A DNA stretch of 64,000 nucleotides from JAFKFI01 sp963795435 (GCA_963795435.1 CAWCHV010000002.1:124001-188000); one strand, 5' to 3'. Positions 52,052 to 60,800 are shown, counted from the stretch's first letter. Numbers and translations are program-made. The notes: generated from the sequence alone by a model not told the origin.

Positions 52052-53124
52052 TCCGGCTCCGTCTCCGTCGGTGCGGCGCGCCGCCTGGCCTCCAATTCGA
52101 CGGCGCCGGCCAGTTCCGGGTGCAGCGCCATCATCGTGCGGAAATCGGCGATGTCCAGTACCAGCAACGTGCTGGGGCGCGTCGTCGTGACCGTCGCCGT
52201 GCGCACGCCTTCGCCGAGCAGCGCCATCTCGCCGAAGAATCCGCCCGGGCCGATCCGCACCGGCGGGTCGATTTCGACCTCCACCTCGCCGGAGACGACG
52301 AAATACATGCTGTCGCCGCGCCGTCCCCGGCGCACGACGACAACGTTTTCGGCCGCATCCCAGCGCCGCAACGAGCGCGCCAGGTCGGCGATGCCGGACT
52401 GGCTGAGTGAGGCGAAGAACGGCACGTGCCGCACGAGCTCCCACGAGCGCAGGAAATCCTGTCGCCGGCTCTCGGCGGCGAACCCGGTCGCGAGGATGCC
52501 GGTGAGCAGCCCGAACACGCAGAGGCCCGACATCATCACCCACGCGGCGACCAATTTGCCGAGAGCCGCGTGCGGCACCACGTCGCCGTAGCCCGTCGTC
52601 GTCAACGTCACCACCGACCACCAGAGCGCCCCCGGCAGGGTGCCGAACGCCGTCGGCTGCGTCGTGCCCTCGATCGCGTGCATCATTGCGGCGGACAGCA
52701 CCAGCACGATGAGGAACAGCGCGGCCACGCCGGAGAGCGCCCGCCGCTCGGTGGACAGCACGCGCCCGAGCTGGCCGAGGCTGGGCGACGCCGGAATGAG
52801 CCGCAATATCCACAGCGTCCCGGCAAGCCACGGCTCCGCCGCGCCGAGCAGGAACGCGACCGGGACGGCAACCACCGAGAGCGTCTCGATGACGCCGGAG
52901 AGCGAGCGCAGCCAGGCGCCCGCGTCCGGGCCGGCCTGTCGGAGCCGCCGCGCCCAATCCACCGCGAACACGCCGAGGCAGCACCACAACACGGTCGGCA
53001 GCAGCGGTCCCGTGGCTCCGCGTACCGCCGGGTCGCTGTTCAGGCCGACGGCGACCAGCCCCACGGCGAGGTTGAGCAGCAGGCCGCGTGCCGCGCGTCG
53101 GCCGCGGATGCGTGCTCCCCTCAT
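52048..53124 (-). CDS. Cyclic-nucleotide-gated potassium channel (MlotiK1-like)
   Basis: The product is 358 residues. Several N-terminal membrane helices form a voltage-sensor-like unit with few charges. The pore loop has the K+ selectivity filter in LWWSVVTLTTTGYGDVVP. After the last helix (MMSGLCVFGLLTGILATGFA) and a short linker comes a cyclic-nucleotide-binding domain, with phosphate-binding cassette GGFFGEMALLGEGVRTATVT including the conserved Arg. Length and order match MlotiK1 of Mesorhizobium. It sits in the inner membrane. It is divergent from msrA. A class III cyclase in the window (33822-35402) could supply cAMP, which is an inference. Confidence 0.9.
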   Translation of the reverse strand: MRGARIRGRRAARGLLLNLAVGLVAVGLNSDPAVRGATGPLLPTVLWCCLGVFAVDWARRLRQAGPDAGAWLRSLSGVIETLSVVAVPVAFLLGAAEPWLAGTLWILRLIPASPSLGQLGRVLSTERRALSGVAALFLIVLVLSAAMMHAIEGTTQPTAFGTLPGALWWSVVTLTTTGYGDVVPHAALGKLVAAWVMMSGLCVFGLLTGILATGFAAESRRQDFLRSWELVRHVPFFASLSQSGIADLARSLRRWDAAENVVVVRRGRRGDSMYFVVSGEVEVEIDPPVRIGPGGFFGEMALLGEGVRTATVTTTRPSTLLVLDIADFRTMMALHPELAGAVELEARRRAAPTETEPE

Positions 53125-53300
53125 CCCTCTCGTTCCGGCATGATTCAAGCTTATGCATCGTGAGCGGACGCGCACAAGCCGATTGACGGTCCGAATCCGG
53201 TTCTCTCCATCCTGGTTTCTTCTCGGCGCGGAGCCGGGGCATAGTAGCCCCGCGGCCCGGCGCCCCATATGAAGGGCCGGCCAGAACGGAGGGACGCAGC

Positions 53301-53879
53301 ATGACGGAGCAGGTCAAGCCCAACCCTGTGAGCGAGGGGCAGGAGGTCGCGACCCTCGGGGGCGGGTGCTTCTGGTGCCTCGAAGCCGTGTACAAGGATC
53401 TGGAAGGGGTGCGGTCGGTGATGTCCGGCTATGCCGGAGGGCATGTCGTGAATCCGACCTACCGGCAGGTCTGCACCGGGCGGACCGGCCACGCCGAGGT
53501 GACGCAGATCGTGTTCGACCCCAAGGTGGTGTCGTATGAAGACCTGCTGCGGGTGTTCTTCTCGATCCACGACCCGACGACGCGAGACCGCCAGGGCAAC
53601 GACGTCGGGCCGCAGTACCGCTCCATCATCCTCACCCACTCGGCGGCGCAGCGCGCCAGCGCCGAGGCGGTGATGAAGGAAATCACGGACGCGAAAATCT
53701 GGCCGGCGCCGCTCGTCACTGAGATCGAGCCGCTGACCGTGTTCTACCCCGCCGAGCCGGAGCACCACGACTATTACGAGCGCAACCCGTATACCGGCTA
53801 TTGCCAGGTCGTGGTCGCGCCGAAAGTCGCGAAATTCCGCAAGAGCTTTGCCCACCGCCTGAAATCCCGCGCCGCCTGA
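53301..53879 (+). CDS. msrA: Peptide-methionine (S)-S-oxide reductase
   Basis: The product is 192 residues. The catalytic Cys is in LGGGCFWCLEAVYKDLEGV. SGYAGGHVVNPTYRQVCTGR, GHAEVTQIVFDP, SIHDPTTRDRQGNDVGPQYR and HHDYYERNPYTGYCQVVV are all conserved MsrA elements. It reduces methionine-S-sulfoxide in proteins. There is no signal peptide, so it is cytoplasmic. Its ATG has GGAGGG upstream. Confidence 0.97.
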   Translation: MTEQVKPNPVSEGQEVATLGGGCFWCLEAVYKDLEGVRSVMSGYAGGHVVNPTYRQVCTGRTGHAEVTQIVFDPKVVSYEDLLRVFFSIHDPTTRDRQGNDVGPQYRSIILTHSAAQRASAEAVMKEITDAKIWPAPLVTEIEPLTVFYPAEPEHHDYYERNPYTGYCQVVVAPKVAKFRKSFAHRLKSRAA

Positions 53880-53905
53880 TCCCCAAAGCCACGCAGGAGC
53901 ATCGC

Positions 53906-55102
53906 ATGGACCTGAACTTCACCGCCGAGGAATTGGCGTTTCGCGACGAGGCGCGGCGTTTTTTCCGGAAGGAATTTCCCGCCGCCATCCGCGAGAAGGT
54001 CGAGGCCGGACATCCGCTGAGCAAGGAGGAGATCGTCGCCTCCCAGCGCGCCCTCAACGCGCGCGGCTGGGCGGTGCCGAACTGGCCCCAGGAATGGGGC
54101 GGACAGGATTGGAGCCCGGTGCAGTTCTACATGTACCAGGACGAGATGCAGCAGGCCAACGTGCCGGCGCCGCTCGCCTTCAACGCCTCGATGGTCGGCC
54201 CGGTGATCGCGCAATTCGGCAGCGACGAGCAGAAGAAGCGGTTCCTGCCGCGCGCGGCCAACCTCGACGACTGGTGGTGCCAGGGCTTTTCCGAGCCCGG
54301 CTCCGGCTCCGACCTCGCCAGTCTGCGAACGAAGGCGGAGCGCCGCGGCGACAAGTTTGTGATCAACGGCCAGAAGACCTGGACCACGCTCGCGCAATAC
54401 GCCGACTGGATCTTCTGTCTGTGCCGCACCGATCCGGCGGCGAAGAAGCAGGAGGGGATTTCCTTCATCGTGTTCCCGATGACGACCAAGGGGATCACCG
54501 TGCGGCCGATCCAGACCATCGACGGCGGCCACGAGGTCAACGAGGTGTTCTTCGACGACGTGGAGGTGCCCGCGGAGAACCTGATCGGCCAGGAAAACAA
54601 GGGCTGGGACTACGCCAAGTTCCTGCTCGGCAACGAGCGCACCGGCATCGCCCGCGTCGGCGTCTCCAAAGCGAAGATCCAGCGCATCAAGGAACTCGCC
54701 GCTTTGGAGCGAGTTGGCGACCGGTCGCTGATGGAGGACGAAAGGTTTCGTGAGAAACTGGCCGCCGTCGAGGTCGAGCTGAAGGCGCTGGAGATGACGC
54801 AGCTCCGCGTCGTCGCCGCCGAGCGCGGGCAGGCCAAGGGCAAGCCCAACCCCGCCTCCTCGATCCTCAAGCTCAAGGGATCGGTCATCCAGCAGCAGCT
54901 CACAGAACTCGCGATCGAGGTGGTCGGGCCGTTCGCGATCCCGTATCAGCCGGTCGAGGCGGGGCAGAACGAGCCGGTGATCGGCCCCGACTACGCCACC
55001 GAGGCGGCGCCGGACTACTTCAACTACCGCAAGGTCTCGATCTACGGTGGCTCGAACGAGATCCAGCGCAACATCGTCGCCAAAGCGATCCTGGGGCTCT
55101 GA
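53906..55102 (+). CDS. pimC: Acyl-CoA dehydrogenase, pimeloyl-CoA dehydrogenase large-subunit type
   Basis: The product is 398 residues from the ATG at 53906, with AGGAG upstream. It is a PimC/FadE-like acyl-CoA dehydrogenase: GWAVPNWPQEWGGQDWSPVQ, FSEPGSGSDLASLRTKAERR, the flavin strand KTWTTLAQYADWIF, and a C-terminal YGGSNEIQRNIVAKAILGL. The usual C-terminal Glu is replaced (GGSNE). A Glu in LLGNERTGIARVG may act instead, as in other heteromeric FadE enzymes. It is followed after 3 bp by the pimD-like gene. It probably oxidises dicarboxyl-CoA esters such as pimeloyl-CoA. Confidence 0.82.
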   Translation: MDLNFTAEELAFRDEARRFFRKEFPAAIREKVEAGHPLSKEEIVASQRALNARGWAVPNWPQEWGGQDWSPVQFYMYQDEMQQANVPAPLAFNASMVGPVIAQFGSDEQKKRFLPRAANLDDWWCQGFSEPGSGSDLASLRTKAERRGDKFVINGQKTWTTLAQYADWIFCLCRTDPAAKKQEGISFIVFPMTTKGITVRPIQTIDGGHEVNEVFFDDVEVPAENLIGQENKGWDYAKFLLGNERTGIARVGVSKAKIQRIKELAALERVGDRSLMEDERFREKLAAVEVELKALEMTQLRVVAAERGQAKGKPNPASSILKLKGSVIQQQLTELAIEVVGPFAIPYQPVEAGQNEPVIGPDYATEAAPDYFNYRKVSIYGGSNEIQRNIVAKAILGL

Positions 55103-55105
55103 CAC

Positions 55106-56263
55106 ATGGACTTTGATTTCACCGAGGAGCAGCGGCTTCTCAAGGACAGCGTCGATCGCCTGATCGCCGACCGCTACGAGTTCGAGGCGCGCAAGAAGAT
55201 CATGGCCGAGCCCGACGGCTGGAGCCGCGAGATCTGGGCGCAATATGCCGAACTCGGATTGCTAGGCCTGCCCTTCGAGGAGCGCCACGGCGGCTTCGGC
55301 GGCGGGCCGGTCGAGACGATGCTGGTGATGGAGGCGTTCGGGCGTGGCTTGGTGCTGGAGCCCTATCTCGCGACCGTCATCCTCGGAGGCGGCCTGATCC
55401 GCGCGGCGGGCACGGAGGAGCAGCAGGCGGCGCTGCTGCCGCAGATCGCGGCAGGAAAGCTGTTGCTCGCCTTCGCGCATGTCGAACGGCAGTCGCGCTA
55501 CGATCTGTTCGACGTCGCGACCACGGCGAAGCCGAGCGGCGGCGGCTGGGTGCTGGACGGCGCCAAGAGCGTTGTGCTGCACGGCGACAGCGCCGACCAG
55601 ATTCTTGTCAGCGCCCGTCTCTCCGGCAATCGTCGCGACCGCGACGGGATCGGCCTGTTTCTGGTCGACGCCAAGGCGGATGGCGTCGCGCGTCGTGGCT
55701 ATCCGACGCAGGACGGGCTGCGCGCCGCCGAGGTGACGCTCTCGGGCGTCAAGGCGGAAGCCATAGTGGGTGAGCCTGGGCACGCGCTGCCGGTGATGGA
55801 GCGCGTGGTGGACGAGGCCATCGCCGCGTTGAGCGCGGAATCCGTCGGCCTGCTCGCGTCGATGCAGGAGCTCACAGTTGAGTACCTGAAAACCCGCAAG
55901 CAGTTCGGGGTCACGATTGGTTCGTTTCAGGCGCTGCAGCATCGCGCCGTCGACATGTTCGTCTCGGTCGAGCAGGCACGCAGCATGGCGCTGTTCGCCA
56001 ACGTGATGGTGAGCGAGGCGGATGCCGCCGAGCGAGGGCGCGCGATGTCGGCGGCGAAGGTGCAGATCGGCCGTTCCGGCAAGCATGTCGGCGAGGAGGC
56101 GATCCAGCTACACGGCGGCATCGGCATGACGATGGAGTACAAGGTCGGCCACTACTTCAAGCGCCAGACCATGATCGACCTCATGTTCGGCACCGCCGAC
56201 GAGCACCTGGCGAAGCTCGCGCGCATGGGCGGTCTGTTCGGTACAACCAGGGCGGCGTCGTGA
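55106..56263 (+). CDS. pimD: Acyl-CoA dehydrogenase, pimeloyl-CoA dehydrogenase small-subunit type
   Basis: The product is 385 residues. The fold is that of acyl-CoA dehydrogenases (MDFDFTEEQRLLKDSVDRLI, FEERHGGFGGGPVETMLVME), with the C-terminal LHGGIGMTMEYKVGHYFKRQ. The FAD/substrate motif is degenerate (AHVERQSRYDLFDVAT instead of SEP-GSD), and the last active-site segment reads FGTADEHLAKL without the Glu. This matches the second subunit of PimCD- and ChsE-type heteromers. It works with the adjacent pimC-like protein. A strong hairpin follows. Confidence 0.82.
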   Translation: MDFDFTEEQRLLKDSVDRLIADRYEFEARKKIMAEPDGWSREIWAQYAELGLLGLPFEERHGGFGGGPVETMLVMEAFGRGLVLEPYLATVILGGGLIRAAGTEEQQAALLPQIAAGKLLLAFAHVERQSRYDLFDVATTAKPSGGGWVLDGAKSVVLHGDSADQILVSARLSGNRRDRDGIGLFLVDAKADGVARRGYPTQDGLRAAEVTLSGVKAEAIVGEPGHALPVMERVVDEAIAALSAESVGLLASMQELTVEYLKTRKQFGVTIGSFQALQHRAVDMFVSVEQARSMALFANVMVSEADAAERGRAMSAAKVQIGRSGKHVGEEAIQLHGGIGMTMEYKVGHYFKRQTMIDLMFGTADEHLAKLARMGGLFGTTRAAS

Positions 56264-56269
56264 TCGGTA

Positions 56270-56298
56270 GACGGGCCGCGTGGCGGGCGCGGCCCGTC
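56270..56298. terminator. Bidirectional hairpin between convergent genes
   Basis: GACGGGCCGCG (56270-56280), 7-nt loop, CGCGGCCCGTC (56288-56298). It is a perfect 11-bp stem in the 43-bp gap between the convergent pimD-like gene and the caspase-like gene, so it can end both transcripts. Confidence 0.6.
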
Positions 56299-56306
56299 CC
56301 CGGCCG

Positions 56307-57926
56307 CTAGGCGACGAGATCGACCTCGACCGCCTCGAACATCCGGTAGCGTCCCTTGCCGAACTCGACCTTTCCGCGCGCCACCGGGACCAGGAAGTTG
56401 CCGCGCAGCGCGTAGCCGAACGCGACGCTTTCCGGGATCAATCGTGCGATTCCGCCGCTGCCGCCCTCGCGATCGCAATGCCTGGAAGCGCGCCGGAGGG
56501 CTTCGAGAACCTCCTTCATGGTGGTCAGTTGTCGTGCCTTCACCTTGCCGCCGTCAGGCGTCGGTAGCGTCACCGGCGACGGACCGCTGTCGAGGATTTC
56601 GAGTACATTGACGCGGGTGTCGATCAGTCGGCGCAACTTGCCGGCGTTGTCGATGTGCACGCGCACCTCGCCGACGCCCGGCGTCAGCACCGGCAGGCCG
56701 GCAATCTCCTGCCGATAGATCACCACGTGCTCGAACACCGTGGGCTCGGTTACTTGACCATCGCTCTCCGTGCTGCGCCCGGCGTGCAGCGCGGGAAGCA
56801 CCGCCATCAGCCGTAGGCCGGCGCCGCTGCCGCCGACCTCCTTGAGGGCGGCCGCCGCTGAATCCGTTGCCGAGAGCGAGGATCGCTTCGGCCGCGCGGG
56901 GTGACGTTCGATCACGGTGCCGCCACCCGGAAACACGGCGAACCGGCCCGCCTTCGTGGTCAGACGCATCCCTTCGAGCGGACCGTCCGACGGGACCGCG
57001 TTGGGGTCGAAGCCGTGCGCCCGCAGGGCGGCCTCAACGGACGAGCGATCCGCGGTGCGCGGCGCCACGCGCGGGAAGCGGAGGTCGTGCGGTACGGCAA
57101 GGGACAAACCGGCGGCCGCCGCGGGCGCGTTGCCGACCCAGCGCCACCAGTACCAGTTCTGGCTTGCGGCCCCGGAGTTGAAGAAGCGCTCGTTGAACAG
57201 CCGGGACGAGGCTTCGCTCGCGGTCGCCCCGCACGCCGTCGATGCGGGCTGCTGGTCGGAACCCGCATCCAGGATGGCGTCCTGCCACGCCTGGCTGAAC
57301 GAGTCTCCGCTGTTCCAGTGGTTCCAGTAATTCGTGCCGTATCCGAGGTCGTCGTAGATGTTGGCGGTGGCGCCGAACAGCATTCGAATGCCACGATTGG
57401 GCACGTTCCAGGTGCGGATCGGATTGTTCGGCGGGAACACCATGCAGCCTTCGCAGGTCGCGAGGTAGAGATAGCGCAGCCGCTGGTCGCCGATCGACAT
57501 GTTCGCGGAGTTGAGAAAGATCTCCCCGCCCCACTCCGATCCCAGCGGGGCGCTGTAGCTCCCCGTCGATGCATCCGTGCCGCCGTGGCCGGCGTGATAG
57601 AAGACCTCGACGGAATCGCATCCGTAGTTGTTCTGCCAGTCGTCGAAGCTCGGGCTGTACTGCCACCATTCGACCTGACCGTCCTTCACCCGGAATGACG
57701 TCTGCTCGAACTGGTTGACATAGGCGAGGAAGCCGTCTGCGCTGGCGTGGGTGTTGTACGCGACCTGTCCATCGGCATAGGTCTGCATACTGGCCGCGCC
57801 GTAGGTGTGCTGCGGCGGACCGCCGAGGGACGTCATGCGGGCTGTCGCGGCGGGGGCGAACGGGTTCTCCGGAACACGGGCGAGTGTCGCAGTCCGCGCT
57901 CGTTCGACGCTCGTCTGTATGGTCAT
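56307..57926 (-). CDS. Caspase-like (DUF6345-type) protein of unknown function
   Basis: The product is 539 residues from the ATG at 57926, with AGGGAG upstream and no signal peptide. The N-terminal half looks like a DUF6345/clostripain-like fold: strand VEVFYHAGHGGTDAS (His111, His114) and, about 45 residues later, strand YLYLATCEGCMVFPP (Cys158, Cys161). This gives the His-Gly and Cys dyad pattern of caspase-fold peptidases. The C-terminal half (about 290-539) has no recognised domain but is folded-looking (VFEHVVIYRQEIAGLPVLTP, GVGEVRVHIDNAGKLRRLID). There are no partner genes of a known defence or death system beside it; the divergent LLM gene is a metabolic enzyme. The substrate is unknown. 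Confidence 0.65.
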   Translation of the reverse strand: MTIQTSVERARTATLARVPENPFAPAATARMTSLGGPPQHTYGAASMQTYADGQVAYNTHASADGFLAYVNQFEQTSFRVKDGQVEWWQYSPSFDDWQNNYGCDSVEVFYHAGHGGTDASTGSYSAPLGSEWGGEIFLNSANMSIGDQRLRYLYLATCEGCMVFPPNNPIRTWNVPNRGIRMLFGATANIYDDLGYGTNYWNHWNSGDSFSQAWQDAILDAGSDQQPASTACGATASEASSRLFNERFFNSGAASQNWYWWRWVGNAPAAAAGLSLAVPHDLRFPRVAPRTADRSSVEAALRAHGFDPNAVPSDGPLEGMRLTTKAGRFAVFPGGGTVIERHPARPKRSSLSATDSAAAALKEVGGSGAGLRLMAVLPALHAGRSTESDGQVTEPTVFEHVVIYRQEIAGLPVLTPGVGEVRVHIDNAGKLRRLIDTRVNVLEILDSGPSPVTLPTPDGGKVKARQLTTMKEVLEALRRASRHCDREGGSGGIARLIPESVAFGYALRGNFLVPVARGKVEFGKGRYRMFEAVEVDLVA

Positions 57927-58097
57927 TGTCGTCTCCCTGTATGTTTATGTCGCGATGGCACTCGTCAGCGGCCGAATGAACGCGAGCGCATTCCGTTCAT
58001 AATGCGAAACGGCATCACGAGTTGTGACCCGGATCACACCAGGACGATTGACGCCGACCTACCGGCCGGTATCCTCCCCTCAAAGGGAGAACGAACC

Positions 58098-59393
58098 ATG
58101 CTGAAGCCGATCACGCTGATGTATCCGGTCATACCGGCGAAGGACGAGGAGGAGCGTGCCGCCCTCCGCCCCATCGGGCGGGACCGGGACCGCTATCAGG
58201 CGGCGATGCGGGGGATGACCGAGATCATCCAGGCGGCCGACGAGATGGGCGTCTGGGGCGCGGCGACGCCCGAGCATCATTTCTGGTCCGAAGGCTACGA
58301 GGTCGCGCCGAGCCCGACCGCGACCAATGCCTACTGGCTCGCGAAGACAAAAAACATCCGCGTCGGGCCGCTGGGCTACGTGATGAGCACTCACAACCCG
58401 ATCCGCGTCGCCGAGGATGTCGCCGTCATCGACCATCTCTCGCAGGGCCGCACCTTCGTCGGCTTCGCGCGCGGCTACCAGTCGCGCTGGACCAACGTGC
58501 TCGGCCAGCATTTCGGCACCCGCGCCACCAAGTCGCCCTCGGCCGCGATCTACAACGCGCAGACCGTGCAGGCCGGCTTCTCCCAGGAGACGCAACTCCA
58601 GAAGGACAAGGACGACGACGCGCACAACCGCGCCATCTTCGAGGAGAATGTCGAGCTCGTGGTGAAGGCCTGGACGCAGGAGAGTTTTACCCACAAGGGC
58701 ATCAACTGGCAGGTGCCGTTCCCCTACGAGGCGGGCGTCGAGGATTGGCCGCTGGCCAAGGCGGGGGTGACGCAGAGGCTCGGCGCCCCCGGCGAGGTGG
58801 ACGCGGCGGGCGTGTGGCGCCGCGCCTCGGTGGCGCCGTCGCCCTACACGCGGCCGCATCCGAAGGTGTTCGTCGCCGGCTCCGGTAGCCCGGAGACCAT
58901 CGAGTTCTGCGGCCGCAATGGTTTCGTGCCGACCTATTTCGCCTCGATCGCAGCCGCCGGCCCGCTATCCGAACGGTACCGCACCATCGCCGCGCAACAC
59001 GGCCGCAGCTTCGCGCCGGGGCAGAACCAGTGCCTCGTGCGCTGGATCCAGATCGGCCGCACCGAGGAGGAGGCATTGGAGAAGATCCGCGCCTACGACC
59101 TCGACATCTGGAAGAATTTCTACGCCGCGATGGGCCGCCGCAAGGTCGAGGGTGACGACATCTTCGGCTCGCTGGTCAACTCCGGGCTGTTCGTGTTCGG
59201 CACGGTGGACAGCGTGCGCCGCCAGCTCGTCGAGCAATGGAAGATCCTGCCCGGCGAGCACATCGCGCTGGTGAACCACTACGCGCAGATGCCGAAGGAC
59301 GCGGTGATCGAGACGCTCGACGTCTTCCAGCGCCAGATCAAGCCCGCGCTCGACGAGGTGATCGACAACGCCTTCCGGGTCGCGGCAGAGTAG
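58098..59393 (+). CDS. LLM-class flavin-dependent oxidoreductase
   Basis: The product is 431 residues from the ATG at 58098, with AAGGGAGA 7 nt upstream. It has a luciferase-like TIM barrel: MGVWGAATPEHHFWSEGYEV, GPLGYVMSTHNPIRVAEDVA, HLSQGRTFVGFARGYQSRW and the C-terminal GEHIALVNHYAQMPKDAV. The family uses FMNH2 or F420 for monooxygenation or dehydrogenation of small organic compounds. The substrate is unknown. A repeat element follows the stop directly, then a VOC gene. Confidence 0.85.
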   Translation: MLKPITLMYPVIPAKDEEERAALRPIGRDRDRYQAAMRGMTEIIQAADEMGVWGAATPEHHFWSEGYEVAPSPTATNAYWLAKTKNIRVGPLGYVMSTHNPIRVAEDVAVIDHLSQGRTFVGFARGYQSRWTNVLGQHFGTRATKSPSAAIYNAQTVQAGFSQETQLQKDKDDDAHNRAIFEENVELVVKAWTQESFTHKGINWQVPFPYEAGVEDWPLAKAGVTQRLGAPGEVDAAGVWRRASVAPSPYTRPHPKVFVAGSGSPETIEFCGRNGFVPTYFASIAAAGPLSERYRTIAAQHGRSFAPGQNQCLVRWIQIGRTEEEALEKIRAYDLDIWKNFYAAMGRRKVEGDDIFGSLVNSGLFVFGTVDSVRRQLVEQWKILPGEHIALVNHYAQMPKDAVIETLDVFQRQIKPALDEVIDNAFRVAAE

Positions 59394-59394
59394 G

Positions 59395-59479
59395 CCCTCA
59401 CCCCGGCCCTCTCGCGCAAGTGCGGGAGAGGGAGAAGAACGCCCTCTCCCCCGTTTGGGGGAGAGGATTGGGTGAGGGG
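59395..59479. repeat. Second copy of the double-hairpin interspersed repeat
   Basis: It has the same plan as 42404-42491: outer CCCTCACC (59395-59402) and GGTGAGGG (59471-59478), then a hairpin CCCTCTC/GAGAGGG extended by CGCA/TGCG (59407-59432), and a hairpin CCCTCTCCCCC/GGGGGAGAGG (59442-59466). The loops differ but the arms are shared, so it is a dispersed family. Confidence 0.75.
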
Positions 59480-59497
59480 AAAGCGGGAATCGGGCAC

Positions 59498-59878
59498 ATG
59501 GCACTGAACGGGCTGAACCACGTCTCCACGCGGCCGAGCGATCTGGAGGCGACCAAGGATTTCTACGTGGATGTCCTGGAGCTGGAGGTCGGCCCGCGCC
59601 CGACCCTGCCGTTCCCGGGCTACTGGCTCTATTGCGGCAAGAGCGCCGTGATCCACCTGGTCGGCACGGAACTCGGCGCGGAGGCCGGCGCGCCGCCGCC
59701 CACCGGACGCCTCGATCACATCGCCTTCGAAGGCGCGGATCTGCCTCGCGTGAAGGACCGGCTGGCGCAACACGGGATCAAATACGACGAGCGGGAGATC
59801 GCCTCGGTCAGCCTGACGCAGCTCTTCATGCACGACCCGGACGGCGTCGCGGTGGAGATCAACTTCCCGCACGCCTGA
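59498..59878 (+). CDS. VOC (glyoxalase) family protein
   Basis: The product is 126 residues from the ATG at 59498. The VOC fold: LNGLNHVSTRPSDLEATKDF opens the first module with a metal His, and GRLDHIAFEGADLPRVKDRL the second. HDPDGVAVEINFPHA at the end supplies the metal Glu. The KYDEREIASVSLTQLFMHDP stretch is typical of small dioxygenase-like members. The substrate is unknown. It may be in one transcript with the LLM gene if the intervening repeat does not terminate. Confidence 0.82.
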   Translation: MALNGLNHVSTRPSDLEATKDFYVDVLELEVGPRPTLPFPGYWLYCGKSAVIHLVGTELGAEAGAPPPTGRLDHIAFEGADLPRVKDRLAQHGIKYDEREIASVSLTQLFMHDPDGVAVEINFPHA

Positions 59879-59893
59879 TCGCGGACATCACAT

Positions 59894-59981
59894 CCGTCAT
59901 GGCCGGCGAAGGCCGGCCATCCACGATCTGCTTGCACGCTGGCAAGATCGTGGATGCCCGCGACCAGCACGGGCATGACGG
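59894..59981. repeat. Cloverleaf-like intergenic palindrome
   Basis: An outer stem CCGTCATG (59894-59901) with CATGACGG (59974-59981) encloses three arms. The first is GCCGGC-gaag-GCCGGC. The second is CATCCACGAT...ATCGTGGATG, extended by CTTGC/GCAAG. The third is CCCG...CGGG. It lies between convergent VOC and PspA-like genes. Its 'GTCATGGCCGG...CATCCACG' sequence resembles repeats I recall from alphaproteobacterial genomes. Confidence 0.6.
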
Positions 59982-60005
59982 TGAGAGTGCCGGGCCGACG
60001 CCGCG

Positions 60006-60779
60006 CTACTTCCGCTGCGCGCGCAAGGCCGCGAGCCGGTCGTCGAGGTTTTGCGGCGCGGCTGGCTTGCCGGCAGCGGCGGCCATCGCGGCGGCGATGT
60101 TCGGATCGTCCTGCTCCGGCTTGGTGGGCTTCAGCAGCTTCGCCTTGCTCATCGCGGCGTCCGCCGAGGCGAGATCCTTGGCCGCCGAATCCTGCATCGC
60201 CTTCAGCGCGACGGTCAGGCCGCTGGTGGTGCTGGCGAGGCCGGCCGCGCGCCGCGCAGCCTCGGATTGGCGCTCCGCCTGCTCGCGCTGCTGCGCGGCG
60301 CGGCCCATGTCGCGTTGCGCGCGCTCCAACTCCGAGCGCGCCGATTTCAGCTTGCCCCCGGCCTCCGCGTAGGTGCTCTGCAGCATGTCGAGGAAATCCT
60401 TCGCGTCGGCGGCGTCCTGCTTCTCGCGCTGAATCTCCGGCGCCATCTGCTCCAACATCGAGACCAGCGTGGTGAGGCTTTGCTCGAGGCTCGCCTTTCG
60501 CGCCGGATCGGTTTCGGCGCCGACCTGCCGTTGCAGTTGCTCGGCTGCCGCCATGCGCTGATCCGACAGGGCCTGGATCGCGTCCGCCTCCTTCTGCTCG
60601 CGGTCGAAGCTCTGGCGCGCCAGGGCGACCTCGCGTCCGAGTTCGTCGAGATGCTGCTCCATCGTGCGCAACTCGGCCTCGCTGGCGGATTTCGGATCCC
60701 AGCGCACCAGCGCCTCGATGCCGGACTCGACCGCCTGGTCCATTTTCACGCCGAACATGTTCTTGACGAATTTGAGCAC
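60006..60779 (-). CDS. PspA/IM30 family coiled-coil protein (YjfJ-like)
   Basis: The product is 257 residues from a GTG at 60779, with GAGGAGG 5 nt upstream. It is almost entirely helical and charged: an amphipathic N-terminal helix (LKFVKNMFGVKMDQAVESGI), long coiled coils (RTMEQHLDELGREVALARQS; KLKSARSELERAQRDMGRAA), and a Lys-rich tail ending LAALRAQRK. This matches the PspA/IM30 fold, in particular E. coli YjfJ. Such proteins bind and protect the inner membrane. It is last in an operon with DUF350 and DUF2491 genes, as in the E. coli yjf cluster. Confidence 0.82.
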   Translation of the reverse strand: MLKFVKNMFGVKMDQAVESGIEALVRWDPKSASEAELRTMEQHLDELGREVALARQSFDREQKEADAIQALSDQRMAAAEQLQRQVGAETDPARKASLEQSLTTLVSMLEQMAPEIQREKQDAADAKDFLDMLQSTYAEAGGKLKSARSELERAQRDMGRAAQQREQAERQSEAARRAAGLASTTSGLTVALKAMQDSAAKDLASADAAMSKAKLLKPTKPEQDDPNIAAAMAAAAGKPAAPQNLDDRLAALRAQRK

Positions 60780-60800
60780 GGGAGCCTCCTCAGGTTTGCG

